The translations under genes and the position numbers were made by a program. Below are positions 8,837 to 18,027 of a stretch of 64,000 nt of DNA, piece by piece. Source of the DNA: Streptomyces sp. DG1A-41 (lineage in GTDB: Bacteria > Actinomycetota > Actinomycetes > Streptomycetales > Streptomycetaceae); assembly GCF_037055355.1 (NCBI RefSeq), contig NZ_CP146350.1:7463001-7527000 (forward strand), in the 5' to 3' direction. The first letter of the stretch is position 1; each line of letters starts with the position of its first letter. The notes below the pieces were generated by a model. It ran no database searches, was not told the DNA's origin, and was given only the letters and a program-made list of their open reading frames with translations.

Positions 8837-10880
8837 CGCCCAGCCCGGCCGACGAGGCCCGCCGGGCCCTGCGGGCGGCCCGGGAGCAGGCACACCGGGA
8901 CCCGGAAGCGGCACCCGCCCCCCGCCCGGCCGGGAGTCTCACTGACCAGGAGGAGGCGTCCCGGCCGGGAGACGTGGCCCGGGAGGCCTTGCGCAGGGCG
9001 GTCTCCGAGCACCGGCGTGGCGAGGGGCCGGCGAGGGACGTGAGTGCGGCGGAGGACGCCGATACGCCTGGTGAGCTGCCAGGTGGTGCGTCTGAGGACA
9101 CGGAGGGACCCCCCGGGCCGGACGGTCCCGGCGACCCGGGGGAGATCCCCACCCGGAAGCCTTCGGCCGGTGCTCCCGCCGCCGGGGAGGACCAGCCCGC
9201 CGCCGCACCGGAGGAGCCCCGGGCTGCGGGCGACGACGAGGGGCAGGGTCCACGCGCGGCGGACATCGCGCGCGAGGCACTGCGCGCAGCACGGCAGGAC
9301 GCGCGGCGAGCCCGGGAAGAGGCCGAGAGCGCCGGGATGGGGCGCGGACGCCGGGCGCGGCGGGGCCGCGCGGACGAGAGGCCGACGACCGGGCGGCAGA
9401 TGCGCGAACACGCCGCCGGCGGGGGAGCGCGGGACGTACGGCAGTTGCTGGCCGACGCCTTCCGGATGCCCGCGGCGACGGACGAGCCGGACGCGGCGCC
9501 CGAGGGCCCTGACGACACCGGCCAGGAGCGCTCGCCGGACGGCACGACCGACTGGCCGCGCGACCCGGCCGACCCCGCCCCCTCCACCACCCGACCCGAG
9601 ACCCCTCGCGTCCCCCACACCATGGCGGCCCCCGACCGCGACAGCGAGCTCCGCCGTACGTTCCCCGCATTCCCGCCCCGGGATCCGGACGAAAAGGGCT
9701 TCGCCGAGAGCTGGTGGGGAAACGCGTGGGTCGCCGCGCTGGAGGAGGGCGCGCTGGACGTCAAGCGGCTGGAGCGCGGGCGGGGGTATGCCGGACAGGG
9801 ACATGTCGATGCCATCACCGTGACGCCCGGCCTGGTGCTGGCGTACGTGCGGGGCCGCCGTCCGCGCCCGTACCGCGTGCAGGTGCGGCTGCGCACGCTC
9901 GACGACCAGGACTGGGAGCGGTTCCTGGACGCCGCCGCCGACCGGCCCGGGCACATCGCGGCACTCCTCGACAAGGAGATGCCCCAGTCCCTCGCGGACT
10001 GCGGCGTGCCCCTGCTGCCCGGCCCGGGCGATCTGGAGCCGCGGTGCAGCTGCCCCGACCGGGGCCACCCCTGCAAGCACGCCGCCGCCCTCTGCTACCA
10101 GACCGCGCGGCTGCTCGACGCCGACCCCTTCGTCCTGCTCCTGCTGCGCGGCCGTGGCGAACGCGAGCTGCTCGACGCGCTGTCCCGGCTGAGCGCCACC
10201 CGTGCGGCGCGCGCCGCCCAGGGCAGGGGGCCTGCGCCTCTTCCGGGAGTGCGGGCCGGTGACGTTCTCGGTCAGCGCGCCCTCCCGCCCCTGCCGGCGC
10301 CGCTGCCCCCGCCTCCGCACCCCGAGCAGCCCCCGGCCTATCCGGCGGCCCCCGCCGGCCGGACCCGTTCGCGCTGGACCAGCTCGCCACGGACGCCGCG
10401 GCCCGGGCCCACGCCCTGCTCACCACGGGCCGTGACCCGGTCGGGCAGCTGACCCTCTGGGAAGACGCGGTCCGCCTGGCCGCGGCCCGCCCCGGCTCGG
10501 GGCTCACCGCGGGCACCCGGGCGCTCTACTCCTCCCTCGCCTCCGCGGCGGGCCGCACCCCGTCCGAGCTGGCCCGTGCGGTCGCCGCCTGGCGCCAGGG
10601 CGGACCGGAGGGCCTCGCCGTACTGGAGGAGCCGTGGGACCCGCCAGGCCGGTTCGACCGGGCCCGCCCGCTGCTCCTCGCCGCCGACCTGCCCGCCTTC
10701 CGCCCCTGGCGCAACCGCCTCACCCACCCCCACGGCCACGTCCAGCTCCGCCTGGGCCGCGACGGCCTGTGGTACGCGTACGAGTCCGAGCCGGGCCAGG
10801 AGGACTGGTGGCCCCGAGGCACCCCCGACCTGGACCCGGTCGGCGCCCTGACGGGCCTGGGCATGGCGGGCGACCTCTGA
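8833..10880 (+). pseudogene. SWIM zinc-finger protein, one-base frameshift (possible sequence error)
   Basis: ATG 8833 overlaps the helicase stop. A long acidic, proline- and alanine-rich N-terminal region (about residues 1-260) precedes the conserved core from ELRRTFPAFPP. The SWIM zinc motif is CSCPDRGHPCKH, with pattern C-x-C-xn-C-x-H. The frame breaks near 10356-10361 (GCCGGCCGG); adding one G gives GCCGGGCCGG and continues as PDPFALDQLATDAA through WRNRLTHPHGH and WYAYESEPG to the TGA at 10878-10880. The broken form would end at 10452 with a meaningless tail. The protein probably acts with the SNF2 ATPase as its nucleic-acid or protein-binding partner. Confidence 0.83.
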
Positions 10881-11010
10881 GGGCCGCCGCCGGGCCCGCT
10901 GACGTGAAGCCGGACGCGGCGCGGGTCGCTTTCACGCTGCCCTTGGACGTGGTGCCGTACGCGAGGCAGGTGTGACCCAGGAAGCCGGGGCCACCCCTGC
11001 CGCGCCGCTG

Positions 11011-13656
11011 TCAGTCGAAGTCGCGCACCTTGATCGTGTAGATGCCGCGTCCGTGGGTGGCCGCGTACAGGGTGCTGCCGTCCGGGCTCAGCCTCAGCTG
11101 GAGCACGGCGACGGCCGGGAGGTCACCCACGCGCTGCCAGGTCGTACGGCCCGGCGCCCGGTGGACGACGCCGAGGTCGGTGGCGACGGCGAGGCCGCCG
11201 TTCGGCATGACGATCGCGGAGTCGGCCGGCACATCGGGGAGGCTCTTGGAGATGTCCTTCCAGGTGGTGCCGCCGTCGGTGGACTCGAAGACATGGCCGA
11301 CACCGGCGCCGGGCCCCTCGGTCCACTGCCGGGAGAAGCCGTTGACCGTGAGGTAGACGTGGTCGGCGTTCTTCGGGTCGATGGCGAAGCCGCTGAGGTA
11401 GCGGTTGGGCACCGTCCCGTCCACGGGCAGGGTGATGTCGTGCCAGCCGGTGCCGTCCGCGTTGCCGACGGCGATGCCGCGGGCGAAGCCCTGGTTGTTG
11501 CAGGGGCCGCACCAGGCCGCGTACACCTTGCCGCCCGAGGCCGCGACGGCGGTCGCGGTGCGGCCGGCGCCGAGGTCGTACACGCTGGTCCACTCGTCGC
11601 CGCTGCGGATGGCGTAGCCGTGGGTCTGCACCCAGATGTGCCGGCCGCCCGCGATCCATGTCGAGGAGTTCTTCGCATCGGCCGCGAGCGGGGCGATGAA
11701 GCGGGCCTCGCTGGTGGCGTTGTCGGCCGGGGCGACGTCGTACGACGTGGCCTTGGCGGCGTCGTCGACCCAACCGCCGTCATTCACGGCACAGTTCTGG
11801 GTCACCTGGATGGAGAGGTAGACGTACTCCTCGGCGATGTCGCACCCGTTGGCCGGGTCGGTGATCGTGTCGCCGCCGTCGCCGCCGAAGTTGGAGCCCA
11901 TCACCTCGTCGTTGCTGCGCAGGATGGACTGGCCGTTGTCCTGGAGGCCGCCGGTGACGGAGAGGCCGCCGTGGTCCAGGTCCTTGCCGACGCCCACCGA
12001 GTAGTACTGAAGGGTGTCGATGGTGCCGTCGTTGAGGGAGGTCCAGTCGGTGGCGTGCCCGGAGGCGTCCTGGGAACCGTTGACCGGGCGCTTGTAGACG
12101 CCGCCGTCGTTGCCGACGTACACGAAGCTCTTGCCGTGGTAGCGGCCGATCGCGACGCCGTGCTGGTCGGAGTGGGTGGTCTGGTTGCAGTCACCGGTCT
12201 GCTCGGCCGGGTCGATGCTCCAGCAGGAGAAGCCGAAGTTCCAGTACGGGCCGACGGCCGACCAGTTGCTGCCGCCGTCCTTGGTCTCGTAAACCTCCTC
12301 CAGGCCCGCGTACACGTGCTCCGCGTTCGCCGGATCGACAGTAAGGAATTGGTTGTACCAGGCTTGCACGCCCGGCATGTAACCGCTGGTCGTCAGCGCC
12401 GAGTTGTCGGCGGCCAGGCCCTTGTAGTCGGCGATCTTCGACCAGGGGCCGTTGGGCGAGCCGGACTTGGAGACGTAGATGCCCTCCAGGCCGCTGTCCG
12501 GGTTGGTGTTCAGCTGCTCCGGTGACTGGTCGATGGCGTAGTAGCGGGAGCCGTCGGCGGAGCGGGCGAAGGTGACGTTGCCGACGTCGTCCGCGTCGGC
12601 GGGCAGGTCGCCGAGGCCGCTGGTGATCCGGGTCCAGGTGCCGTCCGTGCCCTTGGTGTAGAAGCCGTTGTAGTCGTCGCCGCTGCGCCAGCCCACCGCG
12701 AGGACGACCTTGCGCGGGTCCTTGGGGTCGATCGCGATGTCGTTGGCGATGTTTTTGTACGGGGCATCGGGGTCGTCGGCCTTCGAACCGCCCGGCAGAG
12801 AGTCGGGGTTGGGCGCGAACTCCAGCTTCCAGGCGCCCTTCAGCCTCTTGGCGGAGTGGCTCCACACGCCCTTGCTGGTCGCCGCCCACACCTTGCCGCC
12901 GCCGAAGCGCAGCTGGTGGACGGTGGTGGACTCCAGCTCGTCGCCGCCGACCCGGCTGCGGGCGGAGAACGTGCCGTGGTGCGGGTGGGACAGGACATAG
13001 ACGCCGCTGCCGAGGTACGCGTCAGCGTTGGTCGTCGCCTCCCCGGTGCCCAGCCACAGCTGCCCGGCCCCGTCGAGTGCGAGCGCGCCGGTGGACTGCG
13101 AGGGCAGCCGGTCGCTGATCGGCTGCCAGTGCCCGCCGCCGGAGCGGGACCGCCACACGCCGCCGCCCGCGCTGCCCGCGTAGACGTACCCGCCGTCGTC
13201 GGCCGCGATCGCCGCCATGCGGCCGGTGACGTTGCCCGATCCGCCGCTGGAGTTGGAGTCGATGTCCCGGTAGCGCGGGTCGTCGGAGTTGTACGGCAGG
13301 TCGGTGATGTTGCGCCAATCACCGCCCGTGCTCGGCAGGTTGGTGAGGTTGTCCCAGGCGGCCCCGTACGCGCCCGGCGCGACGATGCCGGGCGAGGTGC
13401 GGGCCTCGGCGTACTGGTTGGCGCCCTCGGCTATCTCGTCGGCCTCGTTGCCGTCGTCGCCGCCTTCGTCCTTCAGTCTGGGGCTCATGACGCCCACCGA
13501 CTGCTCGCGTTCGGCGGCGAGTCGGGCGAGCGTGCGTGCTCCGAAGGGGCTGTTGTTCTGACCGGGCGCGGCGCTTGCGGGTATCGCGACGAGTCCGGCG
13601 GACGCGGTGATGGCGCAGATCGTCAGCCATCGTCTTCTACGGGTCGGTGCTGGCAC
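11011..13656 (-). CDS. Secreted BNR/WD40-like beta-propeller protein
   Basis: This is an 881-residue exported protein. The GTG start at 13656 is chosen because GGAGG lies five bases upstream and a Sec signal peptide follows at once (TRRRRWLTICAITAS, cleavage near ASA-A). The frame stays open further upstream, but without a ribosome site. The mature protein contains Asp-box/BNR repeats such as VFESTDGGTTWKD, YETKDGGSNW and WRSRSGGGHW, and propeller blades of the sortilin/Vps10 type (VYAGSAGG, LYAATHGRGIY). It is often annotated as a glycosyl hydrolase, yet no catalytic residues can be assigned. It is rich in Asp and Asn, as in calcium-stabilised propellers. It lies alone, divergent from the DUF347 gene. 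Confidence 0.8.
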   Translation of the reverse strand: MPAPTRRRRWLTICAITASAGLVAIPASAAPGQNNSPFGARTLARLAAEREQSVGVMSPRLKDEGGDDGNEADEIAEGANQYAEARTSPGIVAPGAYGAAWDNLTNLPSTGGDWRNITDLPYNSDDPRYRDIDSNSSGGSGNVTGRMAAIAADDGGYVYAGSAGGGVWRSRSGGGHWQPISDRLPSQSTGALALDGAGQLWLGTGEATTNADAYLGSGVYVLSHPHHGTFSARSRVGGDELESTTVHQLRFGGGKVWAATSKGVWSHSAKRLKGAWKLEFAPNPDSLPGGSKADDPDAPYKNIANDIAIDPKDPRKVVLAVGWRSGDDYNGFYTKGTDGTWTRITSGLGDLPADADDVGNVTFARSADGSRYYAIDQSPEQLNTNPDSGLEGIYVSKSGSPNGPWSKIADYKGLAADNSALTTSGYMPGVQAWYNQFLTVDPANAEHVYAGLEEVYETKDGGSNWSAVGPYWNFGFSCWSIDPAEQTGDCNQTTHSDQHGVAIGRYHGKSFVYVGNDGGVYKRPVNGSQDASGHATDWTSLNDGTIDTLQYYSVGVGKDLDHGGLSVTGGLQDNGQSILRSNDEVMGSNFGGDGGDTITDPANGCDIAEEYVYLSIQVTQNCAVNDGGWVDDAAKATSYDVAPADNATSEARFIAPLAADAKNSSTWIAGGRHIWVQTHGYAIRSGDEWTSVYDLGAGRTATAVAASGGKVYAAWCGPCNNQGFARGIAVGNADGTGWHDITLPVDGTVPNRYLSGFAIDPKNADHVYLTVNGFSRQWTEGPGAGVGHVFESTDGGTTWKDISKSLPDVPADSAIVMPNGGLAVATDLGVVHRAPGRTTWQRVGDLPAVAVLQLRLSPDGSTLYAATHGRGIYTIKVRDFD

Positions 13657-13860
13657 CAGGTCCTCCGAGAACGGGTGGTCATGAACCGTCGGGTGGACCT
13701 GATCACGGGCAGGCGGGCAAGTCCGGATTCTTGGACAGGCTTTGACCAGAACATGCCGCTTCCTGTAGCCGTGCCGGCCTCCGAGGCGCATCACGCTGGC
13801 GGACGAGCCTCGGGCAACTTGTGCACCAGATGCGCCAAAACTCTGGCAAAGGAGTCTGGG

Positions 13861-14685
13861 GTGACGGCCGGACACCATGTCATCGTGCCTGCCATGACCA
13901 CTGATCACCTCACTCACAACCGGCTTCCGCACCACGCACGACACGCGGCGAGCAAGGTGCCGGAGGTCACCGTCTACTTCTGGATCATCAAGGTGCTGAC
14001 GACCGGTATGGGTGAGACGGCCTCCGACTTCCTGGCCCGTGTGCTCGGTCCGGTGCCTGCTGTGGGCCTCGGTGGCATCGCTCTGATGGCCGCCCTGGCG
14101 GCGCAGTTCGCCGTGCGGCGGTACGTGGCCTGGGTCTACTGGGTGGCGATCGTCATGGTCAGCGTGTTCGGCACGATGGCCGCCGACGTCCTGCACGTCG
14201 GGCTCGGGGTGCCCTATGCGCTCTCGACCCCGTTCTTCATGGCCGCGCTGGCCGCCGTGTTCGCACTCTGGTACCGCAGCGAAGGCACCCTGTCCATCCA
14301 CAGCGTCCACACCCGGCGCCGCGAGACCTTCTACTGGGCCGCCGTGCTGGCCACGTTCGCGCTGGGGACCGCCGCTGGTGATCTCACCGCCACGATCGGC
14401 CTCGGCTACCTGGGCTCCGCCGTCCTGTACGCCGCTGCGATCGCCGTTCCGGCCGTCGTTCACCGGTGGGGCAGCCTGAACGCGGTGGCCGCGTTCTGGG
14501 CCGCGTACGTCATCACCCGCCCGCTCGGTGCCTCCGTCGCGGACTGGATGGCCGTCGGCCACAGCCGGGGCGGACTCGACCTGGGCCTGGGTCCGGTCAC
14601 GCTGTCCTGGACGATGGCCATCCTCGGCTTCGTCGGCTACCTGGCCGTCTCCCGCAAGGACATCCAGCACGACGGCATGCCGTGA
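13861..14685 (+). CDS. DUF347/COG4705 integral membrane protein
   Basis: This is a 274-residue polytopic inner-membrane protein. The GTG at 13861 is preferred over the ATG at 13894 because AAAGGAG (13848-13854) sits six bases upstream of it. The DUF347 repeat signature is clear in VPEVTVYFWIIKVLTTGMGE and recurs as FYWAAVLATFALGTAAGDL. About eight hydrophobic segments are visible. The molecular function of the family is unknown. The gene stands alone between the divergent propeller gene and a convergent ABC operon. Confidence 0.85.
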   Translation: MTAGHHVIVPAMTTDHLTHNRLPHHARHAASKVPEVTVYFWIIKVLTTGMGETASDFLARVLGPVPAVGLGGIALMAALAAQFAVRRYVAWVYWVAIVMVSVFGTMAADVLHVGLGVPYALSTPFFMAALAAVFALWYRSEGTLSIHSVHTRRRETFYWAAVLATFALGTAAGDLTATIGLGYLGSAVLYAAAIAVPAVVHRWGSLNAVAAFWAAYVITRPLGASVADWMAVGHSRGGLDLGLGPVTLSWTMAILGFVGYLAVSRKDIQHDGMP

Positions 14686-14856
14686 TACGCCGGTACCGCC
14701 GAGCGGGAGCGCCTCCCCCGGCAGTCAGGTTGATCACGTACCGTGCCCCGGGTGTGTGCCCGGGGTGGTACATCACCTCGCCGCCGCCGCCGACGGAGCG
14801 GGCAGGCCGAGGACCGCACCGACGCGTGGCGGCTGGCAGGACGCGCTCGTGGCGGA

Positions 14857-14886
14857 GGCCGCCCGGGGGACAGGCCCCGGGCGGCC
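14857..14886 (-). terminator. Stem-loop after the ABC importer operon
   Basis: A perfect 12-base stem, GGCCGCCCGGGG (14857-14868) and CCCCGGGCGGCC (14875-14886), with a 6-base loop lies 20 bases beyond the stop of the solute-binding gene. It can also act against the convergent DUF347 transcript. Confidence 0.65.
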
Positions 14887-14905
14887 GGACATGAGCGGTG
14901 CAGGC

Positions 14906-15994
14906 TCAGCCGTTCGGCCCCGCCGGGGTCGTGGTGGTCTTGAAGCCCTCGGTCTTGTTGGCCTGGAGGGCGAAGTCATTGGTGAACGTCTTGCTCAGGT
15001 TCACCGACGACTTCACGTCGCCGACCAGCTGCTCCGTCGCCAACGAGGTCTTCGGCCCGCCGGCCGGCATCAGGCCGTCCGGGAGGAACTGGCCCTTGTC
15101 CTCGGTCAGAGCCGAGATGTAGTCGGCCTTGGTCACCAACTGGTTCGACACGTACGACGCGGGCAGCTTGTTCGCGATGTCGGCCGCGCTGTGGGTGTTG
15201 ATCCAGTGCATGGTGGCCACCAGCGCGTCGACGACCTTCTGCACCGTTGCCTTGTGCGAGTTCACCCAGTCGGTGCGGGCGAGAACACCGGCCGCGGGAT
15301 AGGCACCGCCCAACGCCGCCGTGGCGCCGGAGGTGGTGGCCAGGTCGATGGCGGAGGTACCGACGCCCTTTTTCTGGATCGCGGCCACCGTCGGCTGCGT
15401 CGTCATCACACAGTCCACCTTGCCGTTCTGCAGCGCGGCGATGGCGGTGGAGCCCGCACCGACCCCGATCCGGTGGAACTGGCTGGTCTTGACGCCCTTC
15501 TTGGCGGCCAGGAACTGGGTGAGGGTGTCGGTGCCCGACCCCAGGTCGGTGACGCCGAGGGTCTTTCCCCTGAAGTCGGCGCCCGAGTGGACGCCCGACT
15601 TCTTGGTGCACATCTCGCGCTCGCCCGGCGCGCCGGAGAGCTGGACGACGTCCTCGACCGCCTTGCCCTTCGCCTGGAACTCGATCGTGTGGTTGTACCA
15701 GGCGCCCGCCATGTCCACCTGCCCCGAGGCCATGGCGTCCTCGGCGCCGACACCGCCGTCCTGCTCGGTGCTCAGCTGGACGTTGACGCCGTACTTCTTG
15801 TAGAAGCCGAGCTGCTGGGCGAGCTGGTACGGCAGGTAGATCTGCTTGTCGAGGCCGCCGGCCATGAGCTTGACGGTCGGCGTGCCACCCCCACCGCCGC
15901 TCGCGGCGGACGAGGTGCTGGAACAGGCGCTGACCGAGCCGAGGGCGAGAACGGTGAGGACGGACGCGGCGACGGCGGCGGATCGTCTGGACAT
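14906..15994 (-). CDS. ABC transporter solute-binding lipoprotein, NitT/TauT (NMT1/THI5-like) family
   Basis: The 362-residue lipoprotein has a signal peptide ending in the lipobox SVSAC (Cys24), then a Ser/Gly linker. The binding domain begins VKLMAGGLDKQIYLPYQL and has the family pattern EDAMASGQVDMAG. An ATG four codons upstream (16006) has AAAGGA directly against it, which is too close, so the second ATG is preferred. The partners are the permease at 16055 and the ATPase at 16933. Such systems import sulfonates, nitrate, pyrimidines or aromatic acids. The divergent CitA-type kinase favours a carboxylate-containing solute, but this is inference. The gene lies last in its operon. Confidence 0.85.
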   Translation of the reverse strand: MSRRSAAVAASVLTVLALGSVSACSSTSSAASGGGGGTPTVKLMAGGLDKQIYLPYQLAQQLGFYKKYGVNVQLSTEQDGGVGAEDAMASGQVDMAGAWYNHTIEFQAKGKAVEDVVQLSGAPGEREMCTKKSGVHSGADFRGKTLGVTDLGSGTDTLTQFLAAKKGVKTSQFHRIGVGAGSTAIAALQNGKVDCVMTTQPTVAAIQKKGVGTSAIDLATTSGATAALGGAYPAAGVLARTDWVNSHKATVQKVVDALVATMHWINTHSAADIANKLPASYVSNQLVTKADYISALTEDKGQFLPDGLMPAGGPKTSLATEQLVGDVKSSVNLSKTFTNDFALQANKTEGFKTTTTPAGPNG

Positions 15995-16054
15995 GGCTGA
16001 CCACATTCCTTTGTTGAAGGTTCTGAGATGAGGGAGGGGGGAAGTACAAGAACG

Positions 16055-16936
16055 TCAGAGCGAGTTGGCCTCGGACGGCGCCGGCGGGCGCCAGGACAGC
16101 AGCCGGTGCTCGAGCTTGCCGATCAGCCACTCGGCGCCGAGCACGATGACCGAGATGACGAGCATCGTGGCGAACACGCCGTTGGGGTCGAAGTTGTTCT
16201 GCGCGGTCTTGATGACCAGGCCTAGGCCGCTCTGCGCGCCGAGCACCTCGCCGACCAGCGCACCGACGATGGCGAAACCGAAGGCGCTGTGCAGGCTGGC
16301 GATGATCCAGGTGAGCGCGGACGGCACGATGACGTGCCGGGTGATCTGCATCTGCGAGGCGCCGAGCACCTTCGCGTTGGCGAGGATGTTGCGGTCGACC
16401 TCACGCACGCCCTGGAAGGCGTTGAAGAAGACGATGAAGAACACCAGCACCGCGGCGAGCAGGATCTTCGGCAGTACGCCGATGCCGAACGCGACGATGA
16501 AGATCGAGCCGAGGACGATACGCGGGATCGCGTTGACCATCTTGATGTAGGGGCCGAGCACGTCGGCGAGGAAGCGGCTCTGGCCCAGCGTCACGCCGAA
16601 GACCACCCCGGTGACGGCTCCGAGAACGAAGCCGGCGAGCGCCTCCTGGATCGTGGTCCAGATATTGGAGTAGAACGACCCGAACTCGGTGCCGTGCCGG
16701 AAGAGGTCGACCAGCCGCTGGGCGATGCCGGACGGCTGACCGAAGAAGAACGGGTCGACGATCCCCCAGGTGGTGAACGCCTGCCAGCCGCCGATGACGA
16801 AGACCGCGAGGCCGATGCGGCCCGCCCACACCAGCGCGACGCGCTGCCTGGCGGCGCGCTTGGCGGCGTCCGCGGCCGCGGACGGTGCGCCGCCGTCCTT
16901 GACCAAGCCGGCGGGAACTGCGGACGTCGTGCTCAT
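16055..16936 (-). CDS. ABC transporter permease, NitT/TauT family
   Basis: This is a 293-residue inner-membrane permease. The start at 16936 has GGAGG upstream and overlaps the stop of the ATPase gene as ATGA, so a longer upstream frame is rejected. Six hydrophobic segments follow a charged N-terminus. The cytoplasmic EAA loop that contacts the ATPase is recognisable around NAKVLGASQMQITRHVIVPS. It forms one importer with the ATPase and the lipoprotein on either side. Confidence 0.88.
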   Translation of the reverse strand: MSTTSAVPAGLVKDGGAPSAAADAAKRAARQRVALVWAGRIGLAVFVIGGWQAFTTWGIVDPFFFGQPSGIAQRLVDLFRHGTEFGSFYSNIWTTIQEALAGFVLGAVTGVVFGVTLGQSRFLADVLGPYIKMVNAIPRIVLGSIFIVAFGIGVLPKILLAAVLVFFIVFFNAFQGVREVDRNILANAKVLGASQMQITRHVIVPSALTWIIASLHSAFGFAIVGALVGEVLGAQSGLGLVIKTAQNNFDPNGVFATMLVISVIVLGAEWLIGKLEHRLLSWRPPAPSEANSL

Positions 16937-17793
16937 GCCGTACCTCCTGCGGTGCGTGCGTAGGCGCGCTCCACCTCCTCGCGCAGCGTCTCCCAGATCT
17001 GGTGCTGAAGTTCGATGAAGCGGGGCTGGAAGCGGATCTCCTGGACCGCACCGCGCGGGCGCGGCAGATCGATGTCGAAGACCGCCTTGACCGAGCCGGG
17101 GCTGGACGTCATGACGACGACCCGGTCGGCGAGCGCCACGGCCTCGTCGAGGTCGTGGGTGATGAAGATGACCGACGGACGGATCTGCTCCCACAGGCCG
17201 AGCAGCTCGGTCGACATGATCGCCTTGGTCTGCACGTCCAGGGCACCGAACGGCTCGTCCATGATCAGGATCTTGGGTTCGTTGATCAGCGCCGCGGCCA
17301 TCGCCACGCGCTTGCGCATCCCGCCGGAGAGTTGGTGCGGGTAACGGTCCTCGAACCCCGTCAGGCCCACCCGGCGCAGCCAGTCGCGCGCCGATGCCTG
17401 CGCCTGCTGCTTGGGGACGCCGCGGAAGACCGGGCCCATCAGGACGTTGCCGAGGACGGTCTTCCAGGGCAGCAGCGCGTCGGTCTGGAACATGAAGCTG
17501 ACGCCGTCGGCGACGCCGTCCACTTCACGGCCGCCGACCTCGACCGACCCCTCGCTGGGCCGGTCGAGCCCGGACACCATGCTCAACGTCGTCGACTTGC
17601 CGCAGCCGGTCGGGCCCACCACCGCGCAGAACTGGCCCGGCTCCACCGTGAAGGAGACGTCCCGCAGCGCCGTGAACACCTCACCCGCAGGAGTCAGAAA
17701 CCGTTTGGTGAGTCCTGAAATCTCGACTCGCGCGCTGTCCCGGCCGATTCTCTCGGCGCCTGGGCTCACCGCGACATCGTTTCGCGAAGCCAT
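16933..17793 (-). CDS. ABC transporter ATP-binding protein, NitT/TauT family
   Basis: This is a 286-residue ATPase with Walker A GPTGCGKST, Q-loop FMFQTDALLPW, signature LSGGMRKR, Walker B ILIMDEP and switch His in FITHDLDEA. The ATG at 17793 has AAAGGAG upstream, at a rather long spacing of about 10 bases. It is the first gene of the three-gene operon ATPase-permease-lipoprotein, transcribed away from the two-component system at 18028. Confidence 0.9.
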   Translation of the reverse strand: MASRNDVAVSPGAERIGRDSARVEISGLTKRFLTPAGEVFTALRDVSFTVEPGQFCAVVGPTGCGKSTTLSMVSGLDRPSEGSVEVGGREVDGVADGVSFMFQTDALLPWKTVLGNVLMGPVFRGVPKQQAQASARDWLRRVGLTGFEDRYPHQLSGGMRKRVAMAAALINEPKILIMDEPFGALDVQTKAIMSTELLGLWEQIRPSVIFITHDLDEAVALADRVVVMTSSPGSVKAVFDIDLPRPRGAVQEIRFQPRFIELQHQIWETLREEVERAYARTAGGTA

Positions 17794-17854
17794 CTGAGGC
17801 CGTCTCCTTTCCTCACCTCGGAGGTCGAGGAAGGCAGACGCTAAAGGCCGCGCA

Positions 17855-17876
17855 GTGTGACGTCGCTGTTTCACAC
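17855..17876. promoter_or_regulatory. Inverted repeat GTGTGA-N10-TCACAC, candidate operator
   Basis: GTGTGA at 17855-17860 and TCACAC at 17871-17876 form a 22-base site with perfect arms spaced about 1.5 helical turns apart. It lies 62 bases upstream of the ATPase start, in the region shared with the divergent kinase gene. Binding by the CitB-type regulator encoded next door is a reasonable guess. Confidence 0.5.
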
Positions 17877-18027
17877 GTATCTCGCGTTAGTTGTGTTAAC
17901 AGGGGTTCTGCGCGTTCTGCTCAGCAGGCCGGGGGGTGGGCAGCGAGTCCATGGTGGGACACAATCACGCCACCACGGGTACGGCGCAGGGGCCGGGCCC
18001 GGCAGCACGACAAGGGCGTAGGCACCT

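Noticed and set aside
5936..8914. Very long open frame on the minus strand opposite the SNF2 gene
   Set aside because: It is antisense to clear helicase motifs, has no family features, and arises from the high GC bias at the third codon position.
10904..10975. Short frame encoding a 23-residue peptide after the SWIM gene
   Set aside because: It reads like a protein tail but is too short, with no ribosome site or homologous context visible.
13657..14670. Upstream extension of the propeller gene frame to 14670
   Set aside because: It runs antisense through the whole DUF347 gene, whereas GTG 13656 has a ribosome site and a signal peptide right after it.
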